Assembly: GCF_029968015.1 (NCBI RefSeq)
Contig: NZ_JASCIS010000033.1
Coordinates: 1-64,000 of the forward strand
From: Streptomyces luteolus
Lineage (GTDB): Bacteria > Actinomycetota > Actinomycetes > Streptomycetales > Streptomycetaceae
Direction of reading: 5' to 3'
DNA: 64,000 nt
Both the position numbers and the translations under genes were made by a program. The notes under the pieces were generated by a model that was not told where the DNA came from, did not search any database, and saw only the letters and a program-made list of their open reading frames with translations. Below, in pieces: positions 57,743 to 64,000 of the stretch. Numbering within the stretch: position 1 is the stretch's first letter; every line of letters begins with the position of its first letter.

Positions 57743-58540
57743 ATGCTCGACAAGGGTGTGTACGGGCCGTGGGCCGTCGTCGCCGGAGGGTCCGAGGGAG
57801 TAGGCGCCTCGTTCGCCCGCCAACTCGCGGACGCCGGCGTCAATCTGGTGCTCATCGCCCGCAAGCCGGAACCCTTGCGGCGGACCGCGGAGGAGGCCAG
57901 GGCGCGCGGCGTCGAGGTGCGCACCCTCGCCCTCGACCTGCTCGCGCCCGACGCGGTAATGCGGATCCGCACGGCGACCGAGGACCTGGAGGTGGGCCTG
58001 CTCATCTTCAACGCCGGGGCCAACAGCTACGGACACGAGTTCGTCAGCGGAGACCTGGACCGCGTCCAGGGCGTCCTGGACCTCAACATCACCGCCCAGC
58101 TGGCCCTCGCCCACCACTTCGGCGGCCTCATGAAGGACCGCGGGCGGGGCGGCATCCTGCTGGTCGGCTCCCTCTCCGGCTACCTCGGACAGGCCACGAT
58201 CAGCGTCTACTCGGCGGCGAAGGCCTTCAGCCGGGTCTTCGCCGAGGGGCTCTGGCTCGAACTCCAGCCGCACGGCGTACACGTCCTGGAACTGGTACTG
58301 GGCGTGACGCGCACCCCCGCCATGGAGCGGGCCGGTCTGCGCATGGACCTGCCGGGGTTGCGCGTCGCCGAACCCGACGACGTGGCCCGTGAGGGCCTTG
58401 AGCGGCTCGCGGACGGCCCCGTGTGGGTGGCCGGCGGCAACGCTGAGACGGCCGAGCGTCGCAGTGGCTTTCCGCGTGCCGAACTGGTGCGTGGCGCGCA
58501 CGAGGCGTCCCGTCGGCTGCTTCCCGCCGTGGGCAAGTGA
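57743..58540 (+). CDS. Short-chain dehydrogenase of the HSD/DltE-like type
   Basis: The product has 265 residues; GAAGGGAAG lies upstream. WAVVAGGSEGVGASFARQLA has the variant cofactor loop GGSEGVG; NAGAN, VGSLSGYLG and YSAAKAF supply the rest of the SDR site. The longer C-terminus (to LLPAVGK) fits 17beta-hydroxysteroid-dehydrogenase-like SDRs. Its TGA overlaps the next ATG. Confidence 0.83.
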   Translation: MLDKGVYGPWAVVAGGSEGVGASFARQLADAGVNLVLIARKPEPLRRTAEEARARGVEVRTLALDLLAPDAVMRIRTATEDLEVGLLIFNAGANSYGHEFVSGDLDRVQGVLDLNITAQLALAHHFGGLMKDRGRGGILLVGSLSGYLGQATISVYSAAKAFSRVFAEGLWLELQPHGVHVLELVLGVTRTPAMERAGLRMDLPGLRVAEPDDVAREGLERLADGPVWVAGGNAETAERRSGFPRAELVRGAHEASRRLLPAVGK

Positions 58541-60126
58541 TGGACCAGGCCGATGGCCGGCTGACTCTTCCTCGGGTGCTCGCCCGTACCGTCGCGGACC
58601 ACCCCGGGGTCGAGGCAGTCGTGGACGCCGAAGTGCGGCTGACATACGGGGACTTGGGCGAGGCCGTGCACCAGACCGGCAAGTCCTTGATCGCGCTGGG
58701 TGTGTCGCACGGCGACCGAGTCGCACTCTGGGCACCCAACAGTCACCGTTGGGTGGTCGCGGCACTGGCGGCCACCGGCATCGGCGCGATCCTGGTGCCC
58801 GTCAACACCCGCTACAAGGGAGACGAGGCCCGCTGGGTCCTGGAGAAGAGCGGGGCGCGCCTGCTCCTCGTCGACAACGGCTTCCTCGGCCACGACTACC
58901 TGGCCATGCTGGGCGCCGGACCCGACCGCACCGCACCGGTGCCAGGCCTGCCCGACCTCACGGACGTGGTGCTGATCGGCGGCGCCGACAACCCCGGCAC
59001 CACAGGGTGGGACGCCTTCCTGCGCCTGGGCCGCACCGTCCCCGACGCCACCGCCGCGGCGCGGTCCGAGGCCGTCGCCCCCGACGACCCCTCGGACCTG
59101 CTCTTCACCTCTGGGACGACCGGCCGCCCCAAGGGTGCACTGACCACTCACCGGCAGAACCTGCTGACCTACCGCGCCTGGTGCGGACGCACCGGAGTGA
59201 CCCGCGGCGACCGCTATCTGATCGTCAACCCCCTTTTCCACTGCTTCGGTTACAAGGCGGGTGTGCTCGCCTGCGTCTTGCAGGGCACCACGATGGTGCT
59301 GCAGGCCGTCTTCGACACGACCCGCACCATGTCCCTCATCGAGACCGAGCGGATCACCGTCCTGCCGGGACCGCCGACCATCTACACCTCGCTCCTCGAC
59401 GCCCCCGGACGCGACCGGTTCGATCTCACCTCGCTGCGCCTCGCGGTCACCGGCTCCGCCGTCGTACCCGTCACCCTTGTACGGAGGGTGCGCGCCGAAC
59501 TCTTCCCCGAGGTGCTCACCGCGTACGGACTCACCGAGAGCTGTGGGACGGTGACCGCCTGCTCGGCCGGGGACGACGACGAGACGGTCGCCCTGACCGT
59601 CGGCCGTCCCCTGGACGGCGTCGAGGTCGTGGTGGCCGACCCCACGGGGCGGCGGCTGCCCGCTGGGCAGGACGGCGAAATCCTGGTCCGCGGCTTCAAC
59701 GTGATGCTCGGCTATCTCGACCAGCCCCCGGACGCCCCGTCGGCCGTCGACCCGGACGGCTGGCTCGCCACCGGCGACATCGGGCGCCTCGACGAACGGG
59801 GCAATCTGACGATCACCGGTCGGTCCAAGGACATGTTCGTCGTGGGCGGCTTCAACGTGTACCCGGCGGAGATCGAGCAGGTGCTCACCCGGCACGGTGC
59901 CGTCGCCGAGGCAGCTGTGGTCGGTGCCCCCGACGCCCGCCTCGGCGAAGTCGGCCGGGCCTATGTGACCCTTCGCCCCGGTGCACCGGCCGACGCCGCC
60001 GAACTCATCGGCTTCTGCCGCGAACGGCTGGCCAACTTCAAGGTCCCCCGCGAGGTCGTCGTCCTCGACGCCTTCCCCCGCAACGCTTCCGGGAAGATCC
60101 ACAAGGCCGGACTGCGGCACCCATGA
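58540..60126 (+). CDS. fadD3: FadD3-like HIP-CoA ligase
   Basis: The product has 528 residues. Adenylation motifs: LLFTSGTTGRPKGALTTHRQ, AYGLTESCGTV, GWLATGDIGRLDERGNLTIT and the catalytic Lys in NASGKIHKAG. Stretches such as NPLFHCFGYKAGVLACVLQG and ITVLPGPPTIYTSLLD follow M. tuberculosis FadD3 closely. FadD3 attaches CoA to HIP, the C/D-ring propionate left after HsaD, and thus starts the last phase of steroid breakdown. The later HIP genes are not in this window. Confidence 0.9.
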   Translation: MDQADGRLTLPRVLARTVADHPGVEAVVDAEVRLTYGDLGEAVHQTGKSLIALGVSHGDRVALWAPNSHRWVVAALAATGIGAILVPVNTRYKGDEARWVLEKSGARLLLVDNGFLGHDYLAMLGAGPDRTAPVPGLPDLTDVVLIGGADNPGTTGWDAFLRLGRTVPDATAAARSEAVAPDDPSDLLFTSGTTGRPKGALTTHRQNLLTYRAWCGRTGVTRGDRYLIVNPLFHCFGYKAGVLACVLQGTTMVLQAVFDTTRTMSLIETERITVLPGPPTIYTSLLDAPGRDRFDLTSLRLAVTGSAVVPVTLVRRVRAELFPEVLTAYGLTESCGTVTACSAGDDDETVALTVGRPLDGVEVVVADPTGRRLPAGQDGEILVRGFNVMLGYLDQPPDAPSAVDPDGWLATGDIGRLDERGNLTITGRSKDMFVVGGFNVYPAEIEQVLTRHGAVAEAAVVGAPDARLGEVGRAYVTLRPGAPADAAELIGFCRERLANFKVPREVVVLDAFPRNASGKIHKAGLRHP

Positions 60127-60173
60127 CGCCGCGACACGACACCTGGACATCGCACGACACGGAGGTCGCCACG

Positions 60174-61340
60174 ATGGGCAACGAGGTTCTGGATTCGGTG
60201 CGCACCCTGCTCCCCGGCCTCGTGGAGCGGGCGGTCGCCGCCGACGAGGCGCGGCGGATCCCCGAGCGCACGGTCCGCGAACTCACCGACGCGGGCGTCT
60301 TCCGGATGCTCCAGCCCCGCCGCTACGGCGGTTTGGAGAGCGATCCGGTCGATTTCTACGCGGTGGTACGCGAGATCTCCGCCGTGTGCTGCTCCACCGG
60401 CTGGGTGGCGTCGGTGCTCGGCGTGCACCCCTGGCAGCTCGGCCTGTTCGCCGAGCGTGCACAGGACGAGGTCTGGGGCGACGACCGGGACACCCTGGTG
60501 TCCTCGGCCTATGCCCCCGTGGGGCGGCTCACCCCGGTCGACGGCGGCTACCGGCTCACCGGCAGGTGGAGTTTCTCCTCCGGTTGTGAGCACGCCGAGT
60601 GGGTGCTGCTCGGTGCCCTCGTGGTCGGTGCGCAGGGGCGGCCGGTGGACTTCCTCACCGTCCTGGTGCCCCGGCCCGACTACCGCATCGAGGACGTCTG
60701 GGACGTGGTCGGTCTGCGCGGCACCGCGAGCAACGACATCCTCGTCGACGACACCTTCGTCCCGGCCCACCGGGTGATCCGCAACTACGAGCAGGCGCAA
60801 CTGAAGGGGCCGGGCCAGAAGGTCAACCGAGGCCCCCTCTACAGGCTGCCGTTCGGTGCGATCTTCACCAGTGCCGTCACCGCGCCGGTGATCGGGGCCG
60901 TCTCCGGCGGATTCGAGTCGTACGTCTCGCTGATGAAGGAGCGGGTCCGCCTCAGCATGGGTGGTGGCCGGTTCGCCGAGGACCCCTTCGCCCAGGTCGC
61001 CATCGCACGGGCGGCGTCCGACATCGACGCGACGGTGCTGCAGATGGACCGCAACCTGCGTGAACTGGCCGAACTGGCCGCAAATGGGCGGGAGATCCCG
61101 ATGGAGTTGCGGCTGCGGACCCGACGGGACCAGGTCAGGGGCACCGAGCGGGCTGTGGCTGCGATCGATCTGCTGTTCAAGACGGCGGGCGGCCATTCGC
61201 TGCGGCGCGGCAACCCCATCGAGCGGGCCTGGCGCGACGCCCACGCCGGCAGCGTCCACGTGGCCAACGACGTGGAACGTGCCCTGGCCATGTACGGCCG
61301 CGGGGTCTTCGGCCTGGCAGTCGAGGACAACCTGGTCTGA
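60174..61340 (+). CDS. hsaA: HsaA, 3-HSA monooxygenase oxygenase component
   Basis: The product has 388 residues from ATG 60174 with GGAGG at 60161-60165; an ATG at 60123 overlaps the fadD3 stop but lacks a ribosome site. Segments match HsaA well: IPERTVRELTDAGVFRMLQP, STGWVASVLGVHPWQLGLFA, VWDVVGLRGTASNDILVDDT, ASDIDATVLQMDRNLRE and the C-terminal GVFGLAVEDNLV. It should hydroxylate 3-HSA with reduced flavin from HsaB. A paralog lies at 36 kb. Confidence 0.9.
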   Translation: MGNEVLDSVRTLLPGLVERAVAADEARRIPERTVRELTDAGVFRMLQPRRYGGLESDPVDFYAVVREISAVCCSTGWVASVLGVHPWQLGLFAERAQDEVWGDDRDTLVSSAYAPVGRLTPVDGGYRLTGRWSFSSGCEHAEWVLLGALVVGAQGRPVDFLTVLVPRPDYRIEDVWDVVGLRGTASNDILVDDTFVPAHRVIRNYEQAQLKGPGQKVNRGPLYRLPFGAIFTSAVTAPVIGAVSGGFESYVSLMKERVRLSMGGGRFAEDPFAQVAIARAASDIDATVLQMDRNLRELAELAANGREIPMELRLRTRRDQVRGTERAVAAIDLLFKTAGGHSLRRGNPIERAWRDAHAGSVHVANDVERALAMYGRGVFGLAVEDNLV

Positions 61341-61344
61341 CCGC

Positions 61345-61407
61345 TCGGCACCGCCTGAACCCCGGCCTCAGGACCTGTTCCTGAGGCCGGGGTTCAGGCG
61401 GTGCCGA
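61345..61407. terminator. 29-bp perfect bidirectional hairpin terminator
   Basis: 61345-61373 pairs without mismatch with 61379-61407 around the 5-nt loop CCTGT; the arm begins TCGGCACCGCCTGAACCCCG. It starts 5 bp after the hsaA stop and ends 18 bp before the convergent SDR's stop, so it should end transcription in both directions. Confidence 0.92.
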
Positions 61408-61424
61408 CTTGTCCTTCCGGCACG

Positions 61425-62210
61425 TCAGCCGGTGGTGTTCCGCCGCGCCGCGAGGTAGCGGGCGGGAACCTCTCCGCCGCCGTGCACGGCGAGGTCCGCC
61501 CCGTTGACGTACCCGGACAGATCGTCGGCGAGGAACAAGCAGGCGTGGGCCACGTCCTCGGGAACGGCCATCCGCTCCATGGGGATGACGCCGGCCACGG
61601 CGGCCCCGCCGTCCTCTCCGTAGACTTCGGCGGCGCTCTCGGTGCGGATGAGGCCGGTGGTGATGTGGTTGACCCGCACCTGTGGTGCCCACTCCAGGGC
61701 CAACGCCCTGGTCAGTGCGAGGAGTCCGGCTTTGGCAGCGGTGTAGGCGGCTGTGCCCGGCTGCGGGTCGTGAGCCGAGACGCTGCCGATGTTGATCACC
61801 GTGCCGCCCCTCTCCTGGTCCCGCATGACCCTGTTGGCGGCCTGCGCGACGTAGAACGGGGCGAGCAGATTGAGCGCGACGATCTTCTCGACAAAGCGGG
61901 GTGAGACGGTGGCCGAGTCCGCGTCGGGCGAGCCGCCCGCGTTGTTGATGAGCACGTCGAGCCGGCCGAACCGGTCCACCGTGCCGGCGACCAGACCGGC
62001 TGCCGCCGCGGGATCGCGGACATCGCACGGCAGGAACACCGCCTCGCGCCCACCCCCCTGGGGCGGCGATGTGGGAGAACGACGCCCGCAGACGACGACC
62101 GTTGCACCGGTGCGGAGAAACGCCTCGGCGATCGTCGCGCCGATCCCCTTGGTGCCGCCCGTGACCAGTACCACGCGATCCGTGAAGTCCGGCGGACTGC
62201 CCATGTTCAT
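61425..62210 (-). CDS. Short-chain dehydrogenase/reductase
   Basis: The product has 261 residues from the first of two close ATGs (62208-62210; the second is at 62202-62204). Motifs: VTGGTKGIG, NNAG, INIGSVSAHD, YTAAK and a C-terminus ending RYLAARRNTTG. Substrate unknown; the context of HIP and steroid genes suggests a hydroxyacyl-CoA or hydroxysteroid dehydrogenase. Confidence 0.84.
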   Translation of the reverse strand: MNMGSPPDFTDRVVLVTGGTKGIGATIAEAFLRTGATVVVCGRRSPTSPPQGGGREAVFLPCDVRDPAAAAGLVAGTVDRFGRLDVLINNAGGSPDADSATVSPRFVEKIVALNLLAPFYVAQAANRVMRDQERGGTVINIGSVSAHDPQPGTAAYTAAKAGLLALTRALALEWAPQVRVNHITTGLIRTESAAEVYGEDGGAAVAGVIPMERMAVPEDVAHACLFLADDLSGYVNGADLAVHGGGEVPARYLAARRNTTG

Positions 62211-62376
62211 GTCGCCTCGGTCCTTTCTGAAATCGTTCGGAGGGTGCGGCCGGGTGGTGCCAGGTGCCTGGGTGCAGAGCCGAAGAGGAAGGCGCGGCAG
62301 TGCGGCCGGCTCCTCATCGGCGGCGCAGGCCGTGCCGAGCGCTGCCGAACGTGCCGACTCCACCAGGACGTACGCA

Positions 62377-62913
62377 TCAACGAGCCGGTGCTTGACGGCC
62401 GCAGCCATCCGCCGATTCGCCCTGCACCCCGCCGTACAGGAGAGCGGGTGACTCGGGGCGGCCGTCGAGGATCCGGTTCGTGCGGGTCGTGACCAGCCAG
62501 CCGGTGTCCGATCGCCGCAGCCGCCAGAGGTTGGCGGTCGCCCGCCGCACCACGTACCGGCCGTCATCGTGGACCACCATCAGTGAGTGGCACACGGCGA
62601 TGGCGGTGTCCCCGTCCACCGTGATGTGCGCTGGGCCGACGACGTGCGCGCAGCCGGCCCGTATCCAGCCCTGGTGTGCGGCGGAACGCACCATGGCGTC
62701 TATCTCGTCACGGCCGCTGAGGTAGAGCTCGTCGATGTCGTAAACACCGTCCGGCTCCCAGAGTCCTGCTACCTCGGCCGCGCGCCCGCTGTCGACGAGC
62801 GGGCCGTACGACGCCATGAGGCGGGCGATGTCGCGTTCGTCCTCGAGCCGGCGCAGCCGCGCCTCAAGTGCGGCAAGGCCGTCCGCTGCCACAGGATTTG
62901 AACGATCGGTCAC
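62377..62913 (-). CDS. NTF2-fold (SnoaL-like) protein
   Basis: The product has 178 residues from the GTG at 62911-62913, with GAGAGGGAG upstream. After a helical start (LAALEARLRRLEDERDIARL) comes the SnoaL-like cone: YGPLVDSGRAAEVAGLWEPD and GVYDIDELYLSGRDEI, then AHVVGPAHITVDGDTAIAVC. Steroid delta-isomerases and many hydratases share this fold, but the catalytic acids cannot be confirmed by eye. It is probably in one operon with the SDR downstream and the oxidoreductase upstream. Confidence 0.82.
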   Translation of the reverse strand: MTDRSNPVAADGLAALEARLRRLEDERDIARLMASYGPLVDSGRAAEVAGLWEPDGVYDIDELYLSGRDEIDAMVRSAAHQGWIRAGCAHVVGPAHITVDGDTAIAVCHSLMVVHDDGRYVVRRATANLWRLRRSDTGWLVTTRTNRILDGRPESPALLYGGVQGESADGCGRQAPAR

Positions 62914-62953
62914 GGTGTCTCCCTCTCGGGTCGTGGGCGGGAGGGGCAACGAA

Positions 62954-63811
62954 TCAGGACAGGGGAGCGGCCAGGGCGGCGAGCGCCTCGGCCTGCTCGA
63001 TGTAGTGGTCCGCCGATTCGGCGGTCAGCGCCACGCTCACCAGCGTCGCTCCTGCCTCGGCGGCCCTTTGAAGTGCCGCCGAAGTCCGACTCGCGTCCCC
63101 CGAGGGATCGAGCGGCCGGCCCGCGCTGAGCACCACCTCGAACCCCTCGGGCAGGTCCGCGGCGCCGACCATCTCGCCGAGCCGGTCGAGCGGCAGGCCG
63201 AAGGGCACCCAGCCGTCGCCGTGGGTCACGGCCCGGCGCAGCGAGCGCGGGGTGCGTCCCCCGATCCACAGCGGGACGCGGTCCTGGACGGCATGTGGTT
63301 CCACCACGAAACCCTCGTAGTCGAAGTGCTCGCCGTGGTAGGCGGGCTCGCGCCGGGACAGGCTCGCGCGCAGCGCCGCGATGGCCTCGTCGGCGATCGC
63401 CCCACGACCCTCGAAGGCCGCGCCGAGCAGCTCGAACTCCTCTTGCAGGCTGCCGACCCCGAGGCCGAGGACCAGGCGGCCGCCCGAGATCCGGTCCAGG
63501 GTGCCGTAGCGCTTGGCGAGGGCGAGCGGGTGGTGGTAGCCGAGGACCAGGACCTGGGTCGCGAAGCGGATCCGACGGGTGCGGGCGGCGAGATGGCCGA
63601 ACGTCGCGAGCGGATCCCAATAAGTCCCTCCCCGCTGTTCGGCGATATCCGCGGGGACCGCGACGTGTTCGGAACAGGTCAGATGGTGGAAGCCGAGCCG
63701 GTCGGCGGCCTCGGCGATCGCCGCGAGCTCCTCGATACCGGCGGTGCGCTCCCACGGGGAGTGCGCACCAGGAACGGCCGTGACGACGGGGCTGGTGATT
63801 CCGAGTCGCAT
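62954..63811 (-). CDS. LLM-class F420-dependent oxidoreductase
   Basis: The product has 285 residues from ATG 63809-63811, AGAGAGG upstream. Luciferase-like barrel: MRLGITSPVVTAVPGAHSPW, HLTCSEHVAVP, LATFGHLAARTRRIRFATQV, YGTLDRISGGRLVLGLGVGS and VPLWIGGRTPRSLRRAVTHG are typical of F420-dependent LLM proteins of actinobacteria. Related genes occur in mycobacterial cholesterol clusters (such as Rv3520c). Substrate unknown. Confidence 0.87.
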   Translation of the reverse strand: MRLGITSPVVTAVPGAHSPWERTAGIEELAAIAEAADRLGFHHLTCSEHVAVPADIAEQRGGTYWDPLATFGHLAARTRRIRFATQVLVLGYHHPLALAKRYGTLDRISGGRLVLGLGVGSLQEEFELLGAAFEGRGAIADEAIAALRASLSRREPAYHGEHFDYEGFVVEPHAVQDRVPLWIGGRTPRSLRRAVTHGDGWVPFGLPLDRLGEMVGAADLPEGFEVVLSAGRPLDPSGDASRTSAALQRAAEAGATLVSVALTAESADHYIEQAEALAALAAPLS

Positions 63812-63977
63812 GGACACCTCTCTGAAGCGGCTGGTTGGGCCCATCTCATCGGGTGTGTCCGGTCGGGCGCGGCGCGCGTCCCGGTGGGCGGGAACCCGAC
63901 GAGCGCGTCCCGATGGGGCGGGCGTCGAACGGCGGCCGAAGTCCCCCTGCCGCGCACGGATACAGGGGCGGTCACCG

Positions 63978-63993
63978 TCCCATTCACTGGGAA
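63978..63993 (+). promoter_or_regulatory. Cluster operator motif at the window end
   Basis: TCCCATTCACTGGGAA, inside the near-palindrome GTCCCA-TTCAC-TGGGAAC, fits the cluster motif. It lies about 170 bp upstream of the oxidoreductase start and may serve a divergent gene beyond the window. The remainder of 63812-64000 holds nothing recognisable. Confidence 0.55.
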
Positions 63994-64000
63994 CCCGCCC

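Overview
This is high-GC actinobacterial DNA, most likely from Streptomyces or a close relative. The reasons are the strongly G/C-biased third codon positions, frequent GTG starts, many 4-base ATGA/GTGA gene overlaps, long U-tract-free hairpin terminators, a perfect CebR-type operator (TGGGAGCGCTCCCA) and two DasR-type operators.

Region 1 (1-10.8 kb) is a potassium-uptake island. It holds a KimA/YdaO-type APC permease, then a 27-residue membrane peptide, kdpF, kdpA, kdpB, kdpC, a wrecked kdpE and an intact kdpD sensor kinase. Three direct repeats spaced exactly 32 bp apart precede the kdp operon. The response regulator keeps only its two ends, so KdpD has no intact partner here.

Region 2 (10.8-18.4 kb) is ordinary Streptomyces housekeeping and accessory DNA: a small membrane protein, a secreted GH6 cellulase under a CebR box, two VOC-fold proteins, a proline-rich membrane protein, a CDA-type deaminase whose 3' end has been copied into a tandem array, a DUF418 membrane protein and a pirin.

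Region 3 (18.4-27.3 kb) is a secreted glycosidase island set in gene-poor, decayed-looking DNA. A GH20 hexosaminidase, a GH84 N-acetylglucosaminidase and a 1052-residue GH35 beta-galactosidase are present, with DasR-like boxes upstream of the GH20 gene and in the GH84/GH35 divergent promoter. The set suits N-acetyllactosamine-type glycans.

Region 4 (27.4-64 kb, running past the window end) is a large steroid-catabolism cluster. Ring A/B opening: KstD-like dehydrogenase, KshA/KshB 9alpha-hydroxylase, HsaA/HsaB monooxygenase, HsaC extradiol dioxygenase, HsaD hydrolase, then HsaE/HsaF/HsaG, which turn the released dienoate into pyruvate and an acyl-CoA. Side chain: acyl-CoA ligase, a fused FadE34-like dehydrogenase, an alpha/beta dehydrogenase pair, MaoC hydratases including ChsH1/ChsH2-like proteins, an Ltp2-like aldolase and a FadA5-like thiolase. 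A FadD3-like ligase starts C/D-ring (HIP) breakdown. Several SDRs, an F420-type oxidoreductase and an NTF2-fold protein accompany them. I see no Mce4 transporter, side-chain P450, ipdAB or fadE30-33 here; they may lie outside, or the substrate may be a short-side-chain steroid such as a bile acid (inference). Regulators are one IclR and one KstR-like TetR protein. A 16-bp motif, TYCCGSTCAGTGGGAC, recurs in most promoter gaps of this region and looks like its regulon operator.

Broken genes stand out: kdpE (large deletion), a MaoC hydratase with a one-base frameshift, an N-terminal stub of a flavoprotein after hsaC, and a Walker-A-like scrap of an ABC ATPase.
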